NCBI GenBank assembly: GCA_009602725.1
Contig: WELB01000357.1
Span: 34,755-60,133 of the forward strand
Direction: 5' to 3'
DNA: 25,379 bases
From: Spirogloea muscicola
Taxonomy: Eukaryota; Streptophyta; Zygnematophyceae; Spirogloeales; Spirogloeaceae
A program made the position numbers and the translations under genes. The notes beneath the pieces are model-generated. The model was not told where the DNA came from. It searched no databases and worked only from the letters and a program-made list of their open reading frames with translations. Shown here one piece after another: positions 1 to 10,565 of the stretch. Each line of letters opens with the position of its first letter. The stretch's first letter is position 1.

Positions 1-358
<358 letters not shown>

Positions 359-577
359 TTCTCGGGCCCGCTTACAGGCATGCATGTACAGGTGCCCTTG
401 CTAGCTGTCCCGCTTATTCAATTTCACACTCTTGATCTGCTCTATCTGCATATCAGTCTCTGACCTCCCCAGTGGTGTTCATCCTCTCTCAGCAATCTTT
501 TACACAGCTGACTTTTTTGCCTTTTGTCCTTTGTGTCAGTCTCTTGCTCACACCTGCACCCTCCAACTTGTGATAAG

Positions 578-3500
578 GTCGTTTTACATATTTGAAACCT
601 GTCCAATTGTAGGATGCAAGACCTGGAATCCAGATCAGTCCTGCGAGAATATGGGGGTGGAGGATAAATATGATATTGGCTGCTACTCTGGATCCTGCAA
701 GTGAGCAGACAATACCGAGCACTGTGGGTGGCTGTCCACACATACAGTGTCGTAGCTGCGCTGCTGTCTGAGCTTCTGAAAAATTCACCCTCCGCCACTC
801 AAGTGAACATTTCGTCAACAACGAGTCAAGGGGTCCTGCAAGGACGGTAGGAGACTACAGCGTCATCAATGACTCCAAGCTCATCTATGCAACTCTCCAG
901 CTTCACAACATTGCGGTGCGATGTGGTGTTGGAGGATGGTCGAGGTTGCGGAAACAGGCTGCCTGATGGTCGTGGATGGCCATGTTCCAATGTTACCTGC
1001 CAGTACGTCTCAAGCCCTGCAGGCGCTTCATGAGTGCAAGCTAGCAGCTCAGTGAGCTGGTCCTGACCAACTTGCTGCCATGCCAGGCTCAACTTGGGGT
1101 AGACATACAGGCACACGTGTTACCTGATAAGCTTACTTGGATCTCCCTGATCCAGCACTGCAACTAATAAGCTGGGTATGCGAAATCTCAGGCTAAATGG
1201 ACCTTGCAAAAGCCAAGGATACAATGTAGTGTGTAGTGACTGAATGCTGCAGCGTGTGCTCGTCCCTTGGCATGTGCAGGGCTGGTAGATGCACGTTTCG
1301 GAATGTTCTCACAGAGTATCTCAACCACACTTGTCTCTATGAGCAGTCACTGCAAGCAAACATGTCTCCTTATTGCTTTGATTCTCGGTGTACAAGGTAT
1401 GAGGTGCAACTTTACATACTCCTTTCTGCAATCAAGTACTGCATTGCACGCGCTCGTTCAAAAGGGGGCTGTGTTGACTTTCATTGTAGCCGATTCAAAA
1501 AGAACATCTGCCAGAAAAGCTAGTCTACTACTCCAGCAGTCTGTTGCAGCGGTAAGCTAACAATATCGTGTGATATAAGCTAACAATATCGTGTATCACT
1601 ACTCACTGTGGCAGCAATGGAACATGCGCCTTCCTGAAATTCTATGATTCTTCGAAGGTGTGCTTTGGGGACCAAGGCGTAACGTGCTCAACTACCCACT
1701 GCGAGTACGACGGGACCCCATCCTGTCATATTCAAAGTACAGTCGTACATGCAGGGACCACCGTTGATGGTTTGTACACTAGAACACATTCCTGCTTAAT
1801 AATGTGCAGTGGAGCCGGTCATTGCACAGTCCCAAACTCGTATCGAGATGGAGCACCTTGTATTCTAAGCAGCACGGATGTTGATCCTAGGTGTGCCAAA
1901 ACAGCATGCAAGTGAGTAGGTCATCATCCCTCACCTTATAGCGTCTCGTCTCTGCTAAGCCCCTGGAACACTGGCAAGAGCTGGATGTCACCACGACTAG
2001 GCAGGTCGCTTACCTACACGCCTTGCAGAGCTGCTATTTACCTGCTGAGTTGGGGATCATCAACAACGTCGTCGTCATCTAAGCATGCCAACATGTTGCA
2101 ATGTCTCCACAAGTTACTGCAGTTTCCATCCTGTCCAGAAGTGGAACTTGCGTGAAAGAGTCCAATGGGATGACCAGTTGCGATTATGACATAGGTCATC
2201 ATGATTCAAATGACTACCACGACTACATTCCACCACATCCATGTGTGACATATACGTGCAATCCGATGTGAGTGGGTGTTGACCTCCTCTCATGTCAGCT
2301 GTGCCTGCTTAAAACCATGCACCCAGCACGTTGCCCCTGCCTTTGGTGATGTCAATCCGACAAGTGGTGCTTGGGTCTTGACGATGCTGAATTAAGTGGA
2401 ATGTAGAGTTCTGACAGCCAGTCTTCCTCTGACATTGACAGAAACCTCACCTGCTCTGATCGTCATGTGGCTCCGGATCACACCCCATGTGATCCAGATG
2501 ATCCGTGCGGCAGAATGTACCAATGCTTGTAAGACCCGCACTGACGCGCGTGGCTTTGCTTGCGGCACACCTTGCGGCATACTTTTGCTTGGTCTCCGTG
2601 GCGCTCTAATCATGAATGCACTGTCTTTTGAATACACAATCCGAATGTTGATTATAGACCTGGCGAGCATGTGCACCATCTTGATCTGCGAGGTGGCTGC
2701 GGCCAGCCATGCTTGCCAAAGGCCACTCTTTTAATTGCTCTTCACGTCCTTCCGGTTGAGCAAAGCGGTCGTCCGCCTGCTTTTGACCTCGTTATGATGG
2801 TAATATTGCAAACTGGTGCAGTGGTGGATCATGCTACCTTAGTCATGCTCCCCCCCTGGTCAATGGCACAACGTGTGACTCACCGGATGGAGCACGTTGC
2901 GATGACCGCATTTGCAGGTCTTACCTGCTTACCTGGTCTCTTTGGACTGCCACCTTTGCTTGCCAAGCTTGCACATGGCTCCAGCCCCAGGGTCGTCAGG
3001 CAAGGCGCTGGCTTGTGCCTCGCTTGTAGATGATGCCAAGCTGACCTTTTGCATGATGTTCAGGGGCGGGGTGTGTGAGGTCGCGAGAAAGTACCCAGAC
3101 GGAACCATTTGTGACACGGTTGACCCTGCCAAAATAGACCTCCGCTGCCAAGTCACCTCATGCAGGTCAGCATTTCTACTTCCGAGCTCTTCAGAAGCCC
3201 ATTCATTCAGTTGAGCGGTGTTACTTGAGACCATCTTGTTTGCTGGTTGTTGGTCTGATGTGTTTTGGTGGAGTGCACGATACACATTGGCTTCTACCAC
3301 CAAAAGTTGGAAAAATGGCAAGGCAGACCATTAACCCTTTGTGCTGGTTAAAGTCTGTTGGTTAGTGCTCGTCTGCGATACCTGTTCATCAGAATGGCAC
3401 TTGCATTTGACTGCAGCAATGGACAATGTACTCATGTCGTCAGCAACAAGCCGAACAGCACCGTGTGTGGTTCGACCGAGGTTGACACACCTTGCGAGAG

Positions 3501-3672
3501 CAATGAATGCTGTGCCCACTGTGATGGCATGGGCCATTGTGACAACAACGCAAGAGACAACCAGTCTTGTACAGTATGCACCGCTGATTTCAACTGTGGG
3601 GAAGGTACAAGTGGATGCGAGCCCAATGGTTGTTCCTGCCATGGAACCTCTTGCTCTCTCAACTTTCCTTGA
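578..3672 (+). CDS. Cysteine-rich modular protein, multi-exon, 5' end not seen
   Basis: Nine exons can be read: 578-700 (start least certain), 901-1002, 1280-1396, 1615-1911, 2139-2267, 2442-2528, 2822-2917, 3064-3165 and 3417-3672 (TGA at 3670-3672). Each starts after AG and each except the last ends before GT (mostly GTGAGT, GTAAGA or similar). Introns are 146-293 nt. All junctions are phase 2, all internal exon lengths are multiples of three, and the joined frame of about 435 codons has no stop. Most exons encode one module of the form C-x2-G-x-C, then often D/N-G-T-x-C, then D-x-R-C or similar, with the intron just after the last Cys. Examples are CSGAGHC, CSNGQC and HCDGMGHC. The dense Cys pattern with N-x-S/T sites implies disulfide-bonded extracellular modules (inference). 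I recognise no named family; it is loosely like Cys-rich regions of ADAM-type or EGF-like proteins. No signal peptide or membrane segment was found, so upstream exons are probably missing. Confidence 0.72.
1553..1594. repeat. 23-nt-period tandem duplication in an intron
   Basis: A 19-nt block, TAAGCTAACAATATCGTGT, occurs at 1553-1571 and again at 1576-1594. It lies in the intron before the exon at 1615. It looks like a simple local duplication. Confidence 0.85.
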
Positions 3673-4789
3673 GCACGCATGCACCCCAATCTACTCGTGC
3701 TCAGGGGTGCTGTAGTGGTGTAATCGGCATACTCATAAGATAGAGCCTTAGGATGCACAGGACACAAGAGGTGTGATAAGGTTGCGCCCTTCAGATGCTG
3801 CTGCCCAGTCAGCCGCAGTGTCATAGTACCATGTCAATCAGTCTCTCCTGATGGGTGGTCTGGGGCATGCTCATCCATGTTGCCGAGCCGCTCTTGGATA
3901 GGGGGGTCCAATGTGGAGTTGCAATTGTGGCTCATGACGACAATTGGCACACAAGCGAAAATGACCAGGTAGATGGTGATTATATGTGCCCGCTGCGGCC
4001 GGTCCCTCACAGCAAAGCTCGTGAGGGTCGCTCCACCGTGTCCATAGAAACGTTGACCACCCTTTGCTGGGACTGTGCTGGCCCGTGCACTATCTGCTGC
4101 ATCTGGCATGTGGCTGAGGCTCCTTGATCGACCTCCAAACCGTATGCCGGCTGACTCTCCAAGTGAAAAGCACGTGCTTGGACAGCAAGGGGGCTCCATG
4201 GCCAAGCGTTGGGCGTTGGGATCGAGCACGTATTCAAGCTACAACTGTCACTTCCGGTAAGCCGACTTGCTAACCCTCAATGTCCACGAGTCTATAAGTA
4301 CATCAATAATTGCTGGGTAGACTTGGTGGGATAGGTCGGGCGTTCCACTAGCACGAGCTGCCAGCCCAGGGTTCTTCCTCCTTGCTGGCCCTACGCACCA
4401 TGCGGTGCTGGTGTGGAGGGCTCCAAGGCTTGAGAAGCCCGTGCGAGGTTGCCAGCTCGTCTGAAACGGATAACATGTCGCTTGCCCGCCTCCTTAACAT
4501 CAATAGCTGATAAGATGGGCCTATTGTTGTACTGTTGGCTTGCGCAAGTCGTCGCACAGCCGCTTAATGCTTTGCAAGTCGCAGCTGCCACGCCCCTTTT
4601 TCAAACAGGTGGCGGCGCCGCAGCCGCACCTTGCGCCCCGTCTTTTCTTGCGGCAGGCGAACCAGCAAAGGTCGAGGGAATCACGGGAATACTGTCCAAG
4701 CTGTACGTTCGGTCCCTGACAGGCAGCATAGAGCCGAATGCGTCCGTTTTAGGATACCCTTAGCCAGCTCAATTCCCCATTATCAGGAC
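3673..4789. other. No clear gene; possible stray exon ending at 4257
   Basis: This stretch follows the stop of the Cys-rich gene. No ORF here has convincing domain content. One candidate is an open segment ending in a good phase-2 donor at 4257/4258 (CG|GTAAGC), matching the intron phase of the upstream gene. It is polar and could be a cytoplasmic-tail exon if the gene is longer than I modelled. I could not find a matching acceptor pair, so I leave it as a possibility only. Confidence 0.3.
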
Positions 4790-4842
4790 TTTTGTAAGGC
4801 TTGAATTGGCCTCTCTTCAAATTCATGCGCACCGCGCGCTTA
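4790..4842 (+). repeat. Lineage III LINE 3' UTR motif (GCGC hairpin)
   Basis: This segment matches two antisense segments, at about 20406-20455 and 21148-21205, which lie just downstream of LINE stop codons. The shared pattern is TTGGCCTC, an A/T-rich gap, CATGCGC, three bases and GCGCGC. The GCGC-N3-GCGC part can form a 4-bp stem. Here no coding part is attached, so it is a solitary tail, in plus orientation. Confidence 0.6.
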
Positions 4843-4952
4843 CTCTTTTTGGATTTTTGCTTTGGGGCCGATCAACCGCCACAAGGAAGCACTCCGACAC
4901 AGCGGAAGACTTGCCCATGTGGCGCTGCCGCTAGGCAGCAGCTCCACCTCCT

Positions 4953-4970
4953 GTAACCCCTGCTAAGCAG
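4953..4970 (-). repeat. 18-nt antisense match to LINE ORF ends
   Basis: The reverse complement, CTGCTTAGCAGGGGTTAC, is identical to the last codons (L-L-S-R-G-Y) of several lineage II copies, for example near 24741, 25345 and 23823. It sits directly upstream of the GC-rich 5' leader of the intact LINE. The flanks do not match, so it is a very short remnant or a sequence of other origin. Confidence 0.55.
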
Positions 4971-5080
4971 GTTGAACGGCTCCCCACCCTCCCCGCCGCC
5001 GTCCGCGGCCGCCGCCGCCGCCGCCGCCGTCCGCTGCCCGCTGACTCGCGTGCGCCAGCGCCCCCGCCGGCCCCGACGCC

Positions 5081-8000
5081 ATGCTGGGGGCTGCTAAGAG
5101 CCGAGGCGGCTCGCGCAGCTCTTCGCTTCGGCGCGCCGCTCGCTCTTACGGCACCCGCAGCACGACTGCTGCGTCGAGGGCCGCCACTGCGTCAGGGGCC
5201 ACCCTGCCCATCCTCCCAGCGGCCCCTCCAGCTCCTCTCCCTCCCCCTGCTCCAGCGGGTGCGGAGGCCGCCGCGAGCGAGGGTCGCAGCCCTCAGATTG
5301 TGCGCACGCCTGTGGCGACCACGACATCAACGTCGACACCGGAGCCCGAGTTCCTTGGCGTCGGAGTGTCTGCGCCTGTCGAGCAAGCCCAGCTGCTTGC
5401 ACATCCAAGCTCGGCCACCTCGGATGCAGACTCCGAAACTCCGAACATGGACCCGCGAGTTGGCATTGTCGTCAGCCCACCACGATCAAGTGATTCCCCC
5501 ACCTGGCGGCCTTTGAGTTTGTTGGCTCTGCTCCGTCCCTCTCCCCCCCCAGCTCCACCCTTGCACTCTCCAGTTCATCCCCCAGTGCCCGCTCCGGAGC
5601 CGCCACCGTTGCTCCCTCTACCTCCTCTGTTACCTCTACCTCCGCCGCCGCCTGCGCGGGTTGTGGAAAGCTGTCATCAAGCCGGAAGCCGCCCTGGACC
5701 CGGTCGCCGTCGGCAGGGCCGCTCTTCTCAACAGCGCCCAGCCCGCACTGGCCTCGGAGAAGCCCCAGCCACGCGGGTCCCCTGTCCGGGCTGCCAGCGC
5801 CGTTACCGCCCAAGAGGATTGCCAGTCCATGCTCGTTCATGCCAGAACCAACGAAACCGCGAAGAGCAGGCAGCAACGTCGCACCTGCCGGGCTCAGCCC
5901 GTCCTCCACCACCTCCCTCTCCCGAGAGCTGGCACTGGGCAGCAACAGTGGACCTCCTTCCCCTCCTCATCCCCGACGGGCTCCACAACCTCCGCCACAT
6001 TCCCAAGTGGGCACGACGTGGGTGCTGCAAGGTGCTGACGCCCATCCTCTCACGCGTGGAAGCTGACCCTCTGGACGAGGCGGCCTGGGCGCTGTACCTG
6101 CTCTTCCCCAAGCTCGTGCTTGGCCCTCTTCCCTCCTTTGGCGTTGGTGGCCGCAAATGCCTTCAGGACAGATTGGCTCGCTTCGCCAGCGGCAAGTGGG
6201 AGGAGCTGGCTCAGCAGCGTGCAGCAGCCGCTCGGGTCGCGCTCTCAGAACGACGTGCACGTGGAGGCACCCGCAACCAGCCCTCTCAACAGTCCATGAT
6301 TGGCAACCTAGCGCGTGCAAGACGCTTTGGCAGAGCAGGAGAGCTCTCTCGAGCCGCTCAGGCCCTCTGCCCCGACCCCTTGGCAGCAAACAATGAGGCC
6401 ACTGAAGCCACCTTGCGCCAGCTGCATCCTCCTCCTCAGCACCCTCTTGAGCCCTGGGTTGGCGAGCTCCCCACTCCTCTTGAACTTTCAGCAGATGCGC
6501 TCCGCACGGCCCTCACCAAAGCCCCCCGAATGGTGTCTGGAGGCCCTTCTGGATGGCTCTTCGAGCACCTACGGGACATCTTCCAAAATGGAGACGAAAG
6601 AAGCTTCTCTCTGCTCCTCTCCACCTGCCGGCACATCACCAGAGCCACCATCCCCCCCCGCATCGCCGACGCTCTCAACTCCAGCCACCTGCTGGCCCTG
6701 GCCAAGCCGTCAGGTGGTGTCAGGCCCATCGCCATGACAGAAGTAATAATGCGGCTGGTGACCAAGGCTTTGTGCGGCGAGCTAAAGTCCCAGCTGTCCA
6801 CCCATTTTGCACCCCACCAATTTGGTGCTGGCATGTCCTGCGGGGCAGAGGCCCTCGTCCACGGGATCCGCGCAGCGCTGGATGTCAACCCATCACACAT
6901 GGTCCTTGGATTGGACATAGCCAATGCATTCAACACTGTGGAGCGCAACGCCATCATGGAGGAGCTGCGTGATCACTTCCCCTCCTTAATCCCCTATTTC
7001 CTCATGGCCTATGGCCGGCCAGGGCGGCTGCTGTGGCGTTCGGAGGAGTCTTGGACGACCTTATGGTCCACAACTGGCACACGCCAGGGAGATCCCCTCA
7101 GCCCCATACTTTTCGCCTTGGCACATTCCCGAGCACTACGGCGCACCCAAAGCCTGCACCCGAACCTCCTCTTCCCCTCCTATGCAGACGACACACATAT
7201 CGTCGGCCCACCGTCAGAAGTCATGGCGGCTTATCCCTTGCTCGTACACGAACTGAGCACAATGGGCCTGCGGGTCTGCCCCACCAAGAACGTGGCATGG
7301 TCACCACGCCCCCTCCCCACCAACCTCCAGCTCCCACCAGGCTGCCAGACCCCTGCCAATGGGCTGGCTGTTCTCAAAGTTCCCCTTGGCACACCATCCC
7401 ACATTGCGGAGGACTTGCGTGAACGCCTGCAGCAACACCTTGCCCCCCTTCCCTCCCTTCCCCTCCTCGGAGATCCGCAGCTGGCGCTGGCCATCCTTAC
7501 TCGCTGCATCGGTCAACGAGCTGGCTACCTGCAGCGGACAGTCGCCCCAACGGACATGGTGGGCGAGCTGTACAAGGAGTTCGACACCTCCCTCCGGCAA
7601 ACCCTGGCTTCCCTGATTCAACACCCATCCTTCCCCTCACCTTCATCCTCCCTGCAGGCATCCCTTCCCACACGAATGGGCGGCCTGGGCTGCCGGTCAC
7701 TTGAACAGACGGCGCAGGCAGCCTTTCTCGGTTGCTGGCACCAGGTTGCCTCCCTTCTTCCCTTGCGCTTCCCTTGCCTGGCCGGCCCTGCAGCCGAGGT
7801 GGAGGAAGGCTCCTTGGCATTCCAAGTACAACTGAGGAGCATCCGGGAGTCAGCACTCGGCTCCTTCCCGTCCCTACAACCCCTCCTCACCCCCTTCTCA
7901 GCGCTTGCTCAAGCACCAGACAAAGCGGCACAGGCCAGACTCGTTGCGGCAGTTGAGGACGAGCGTCGCAAGGCGTTGAGGACGATGCCGGATATCAAGA

Positions 8001-8848
8001 CCAATCCAAGGAGTCTGGCACGTCTCACATCGCTCGCAACGCCTGGGGCAACGGATTGGCTCACCACACACGCAATCCACAACGCTTTCAAAATCAGCCC
8101 TGAAGCATTCCGGACGCTTCTCCAGCTGTTCCTGGGCCTGCCCCCGACCTGCCTGATTGGAGTAACTCAGTGTGAGTGTGGCTTCCGTACGGAGGGCGGA
8201 GACCTAGCCACCCACATGCTGCGGTGTCCCACAGGCCCTGAGGTGGTGGGCGTCCACAATCTCCTACGGGACGCCCTGGCGGGCTTGATGCGCGACGCCG
8301 GCTACCGCGCCATCGTTGAAGTGAGCAATGTAATGCCCATCACCACGGATTCCCAGGGAGGCCATCACCGTCGCACCCTGGACATTGTGGGTGTACAACC
8401 TGGCGGAGGCCCACGAGCTTTGGTTGATGTGGTGGTGACTGAGGCATACAAGAGTTCCGCTTCCACACACATTGCTGGCCACGCAGTGGGAGGTGCTGAG
8501 CAGAAAAAGCTCCGACACTACTCAGACTACCCCCGCAGTGACCACCTCCTCCCGGCCGCAATCGACACTTTCGGCTGCTTGGGTCCTCGCTTCCATACCC
8601 TACTCGAGAACATAGCGAGTCTGGGATATGCACGACGCGAGGATATGCTCCCAGCCCAGATGGGTATGCCGGCAGCCTATCTGTCATTTCTGCGACGTCG
8701 AGTGTCAACCTGTCTGCAACGAGCTCAGGCGTATGCTCTGCATCAGAAAGCTGGTCGAGCCTTAGCTGCTGGCACAAGAGCTAGTCAATTGCCGTCCGGT
8801 ATTCGAGCGTCAGCTAGCGACCTCTATGTGCTGACTCGTGGTTACTGA
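5081..8848 (+). CDS. LINE polyprotein: CCHC finger, reverse transcriptase, RLE endonuclease
   Basis: The 1255-aa ORF starts at the first ATG after an in-frame stop (TGA at 5042), in a GCC-ATG context. Residues 1-220 are low complexity and become very Pro-rich (about 130-200). A CCHC finger follows: C235, C238, H250, C254. The RT spans roughly 470-800. Visible parts are the GGPSG-WLFEHL finger segment (about 487), K-P-S-G-G-V-R-P-I (about 543), motif A with D612 in LDIANAFN, motif B GTRQGDPLSP from 666, and motif C YADD (701-704), so the catalytic Asp residues are present. The C-terminal part has a second CCHC (C1031, C1033, H1045, C1049), then D1101 in TLDIV and D1116 in LVDVVV, with a downstream Lys. 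This is the order expected of a PD-(D/E)XK restriction-like endonuclease. Such proteins nick target DNA and prime reverse transcription from it. No apurinic-type endonuclease is seen. The protein ends in SDLYVLTRGY, the signature used here to find the truncated copies. Confidence 0.9.
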   Translation: MLGAAKSRGGSRSSSLRRAARSYGTRSTTAASRAATASGATLPILPAAPPAPLPPPAPAGAEAAASEGRSPQIVRTPVATTTSTSTPEPEFLGVGVSAPVEQAQLLAHPSSATSDADSETPNMDPRVGIVVSPPRSSDSPTWRPLSLLALLRPSPPPAPPLHSPVHPPVPAPEPPPLLPLPPLLPLPPPPPARVVESCHQAGSRPGPGRRRQGRSSQQRPARTGLGEAPATRVPCPGCQRRYRPRGLPVHARSCQNQRNREEQAATSHLPGSARPPPPPSPESWHWAATVDLLPLLIPDGLHNLRHIPKWARRGCCKVLTPILSRVEADPLDEAAWALYLLFPKLVLGPLPSFGVGGRKCLQDRLARFASGKWEELAQQRAAAARVALSERRARGGTRNQPSQQSMIGNLARARRFGRAGELSRAAQALCPDPLAANNEATEATLRQLHPPPQHPLEPWVGELPTPLELSADALRTALTKAPRMVSGGPSGWLFEHLRDIFQNGDERSFSLLLSTCRHITRATIPPRIADALNSSHLLALAKPSGGVRPIAMTEVIMRLVTKALCGELKSQLSTHFAPHQFGAGMSCGAEALVHGIRAALDVNPSHMVLGLDIANAFNTVERNAIMEELRDHFPSLIPYFLMAYGRPGRLLWRSEESWTTLWSTTGTRQGDPLSPILFALAHSRALRRTQSLHPNLLFPSYADDTHIVGPPSEVMAAYPLLVHELSTMGLRVCPTKNVAWSPRPLPTNLQLPPGCQTPANGLAVLKVPLGTPSHIAEDLRERLQQHLAPLPSLPLLGDPQLALAILTRCIGQRAGYLQRTVAPTDMVGELYKEFDTSLRQTLASLIQHPSFPSPSSSLQASLPTRMGGLGCRSLEQTAQAAFLGCWHQVASLLPLRFPCLAGPAAEVEEGSLAFQVQLRSIRESALGSFPSLQPLLTPFSALAQAPDKAAQARLVAAVEDERRKALRTMPDIKTNPRSLARLTSLATPGATDWLTTHAIHNAFKISPEAFRTLLQLFLGLPPTCLIGVTQCECGFRTEGGDLATHMLRCPTGPEVVGVHNLLRDALAGLMRDAGYRAIVEVSNVMPITTDSQGGHHRRTLDIVGVQPGGGPRALVDVVVTEAYKSSASTHIAGHAVGGAEQKKLRHYSDYPRSDHLLPAAIDTFGCLGPRFHTLLENIASLGYARREDMLPAQMGMPAAYLSFLRRRVSTCLQRAQAYALHQKAGRALAAGTRASQLPSGIRASASDLYVLTRGY

Positions 8849-8889
8849 GCGGGTCAGCTTAGCAGCAGGTGACGTACATTTGTCCAATG

Positions 8890-8944
8890 TGCTTGCCTTT
8901 GTACTTGGCCACACATGGCCTCCCCATCTCTTAATATACACGCA
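8890..8944 (+). repeat. Lineage I 3' UTR with GGCCA/TGGCC hairpin
   Basis: This segment recurs antisense at 12483-12545 and, more diverged, at about 24645-24680, each time as a LINE 3' end. The stem GGCCA (8907-8911) and TGGCC (8916-8920) is kept in all three, while the loop differs (CACA, CAA, TT). Conserved pairing with a variable loop suggests RNA structure. Confidence 0.65.
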
Positions 8945-9165
8945 TTTTCTGCTTTTTGTGCACGCGCTGCGGACTTGCCTCTCGCGGGACGCCGCCAAGG
9001 TCTCCAAAGCGAGCCGGCAACGAGCCGCGCGGGGTAGCGATCTGCAGCCGCAGGCAGCCGCAGGGCTGCGCCTCTCTTAGAGCTTCACTGAGTCCCCGAC
9101 CTCCGGTCGGATCTCTCTCTATTCCAAACAATCGTGCTTCTCCGTGCCACCCTCCCTTCTTTGCC
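8945..9165. other. Unassigned GC-rich spacer after the intact LINE
   Basis: No gene is recognised. It holds a local AGCCGCAG-rich stretch (9046-9067) and a small perfect hairpin, CCGACC-TCC-GGTCGG, at about 9097-9111. Its right end runs into a lineage II tail. Confidence 0.4.
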
Positions 9166-9169
9166 GTTG

Positions 9170-9236
9170 GACATTGTCCATTCTTTTGGGCTGGCTTTGC
9201 CAGCCCCTCTTCCTATGGGCGAGCACTTTCTTTCTC
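9170..9236 (+). repeat. Lineage II LINE tail, hairpin form GGGCTGGC-TTT-GCCAGCCC
   Basis: The module begins with the small palindrome GGACATTGTCC (9171-9181), followed by a T-rich run and an 8-bp perfect stem with a 3-nt loop (9188-9206). Then come ATGGGCGAGCAC and a TTTC-rich end. It is the first of about two dozen copies of this tail in the window. A decayed LINE copy in the same orientation begins about 110 nt downstream. Confidence 0.8.
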
Positions 9237-9349
9237 CCTCCAGGGTGTATGGGGGTCGCCCCAAGGCTCGCCCGCGAGGAGCGTGCCTGACGAGGCAACC
9301 ACGAGCTGTCTCCAGCAGGCGTCATGGCGCCGAGCATGGACTGGACTGG

Positions 9350-10565
9350 ACTGAACTGGACATCGCAAATGCCTTCAACACAGTGGAGCGCGGCGTCATT
9401 TTTGAGGAGCTGCGTGACCACTTTTCCTCCCTGGTCCCCTATTTCCTCATGGCCAATGGCCGGCCAGGGTGGCTGCTGTGACATACTGAGGAGTCCTGGA
9501 ACACGTTGTGGTCTTCAATTGGCACACGCCAGGTAGACCCCAGTAGCCCTATACTTTTCGCTTCGGCGATTTTCCGGGCACTACGGCGCACCCAGAGCCA
9601 GCACCCCAACCTCCCCTTCCCCTCCGAAGCGGACCACATATCGTTGGCCTATGTCGTTTGTCAGAAGTCATGGCGGCCTATCCCTTGCTCGTGCACGAAC
9701 GAGCATAATGGGCCTGCAGGTTTGCCCCACCAATAACGTGGCATGGTTCCTACGTGGTCTCCCCACCAACATCTAGCTCCCACCAGGCTGCCAGACCCCG
9801 GCCAATCGGCTGGCTATTCTCAAGGTACCCCTTGGCACACCCACCCACGTAGAGGAAGATGTCTGGAACGGACTGCAGAAAACCTTGCCCCACTTCCCTC
9901 CCTTCCTCTTCTTGGAGATCCGCAATTGGGCTCTGGCAATTTTTGTTCGCTGCATTGGCCAACTGGCGGGCTACCTGCAGCTGATATTCGCCCCAACGAC
10001 ATGCTGGGCATGCTGTACAAGGAGTACGATACCTCCCTCCTGCAAACCCTGGCTTCCCTGCCCTGCTACAACACCCATCCATCCCCTCACCTTCATCCTC
10101 CTTGCAGGCATCCCTCCCACATAGATGGGTGGCCTGGGCTGCTGGTTACTAGAATAGAATGCGCAGGCAGCTTTCCTTAGTTGCTGGCACCAGGTTGCCT
10201 CCCTACTTCCCTTGCGCTTCCCTTGTCTGGCTGGCCTGCAGCCGAGGTGGAGGACGGCTCCTTCGCATTTTAAGTGCACCTGAGGAGCATCCGCGAGTCA
10301 GCAGTCTGCTCCGTCCTCTCTCTGCAGCCCTCCTCACTCCAATCTCAGCGCTAGCCCAAGCAGCATACAGAGGTGCACAGGCTAAGACTCGTTGCTGCAG
10401 TCGAAGTTGAGCGTCGCAAGACGCTGAGGAGGATGCCAATTCAGGACCAACCCGAAGAGTCTGGCACAACTCACATCTCTTGCAACACCTGAGGCAACCG
10501 ACTGGCTCACCATTCACGCCATCTACTACGCCTTCAAAATCAGCCCCGAGGCCTATCGGACGCTG
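9350..10565 (+). pseudogene. Decayed internal fragment of a LINE (RT to start of RLE region)
   Basis: The segment is clearly similar to the intact ORF from motif A (LDIANAFNTVERG at about 9355) through the RT palm and thumb, to a point equal to about 8110 in the intact copy. It has an in-frame stop (TGA at 9480), a damaged YADD region (about 9625-9660, reading SEADH), and several further stops and frameshifts. Both ends are missing, which is unusual because LINE copies normally keep the 3' end. It was probably cut by a later deletion or rearrangement (inference). Confidence 0.85.

Larger units (their letters stand above)
4975..8944 (+). mobile_element. Near-complete RLE-type non-LTR retrotransposon (lineage I)
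   Basis: The element has a GC-rich leader with (GCC)n runs (about 4998-5040), one long ORF (5081-8848) and a short 3' UTR. The 3' boundary near 8944 is where similarity to another copy (antisense at 12483-12545) stops. The 5' boundary is not defined by any comparison and is approximate. I see no poly-A tail and no obvious target-site duplication. A single ORF with N-terminal finger, RT and C-terminal RLE is the layout of the R2/NeSL/CRE/HERO-type early-branching LINEs; the exact clade cannot be settled from sequence alone. With an open ORF and an intact catalytic box, it could be active (inference). Confidence 0.8.

Noticed and set aside
3834-4229. Minus-strand frame with a hydrophobic segment (IITIYLVIFACVPIVVM)
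   Set aside because: A lone membrane-like stretch without other support, opposite a region with no defined gene.
5094-8777. Many open frames antisense to or out of phase with the LINE ORF (for example 5472-5945 minus and 6436-6957 minus)
   Set aside because: GC-rich coding DNA leaves shadow frames open. None has domain motifs, while the plus frame has the full RT and RLE series.
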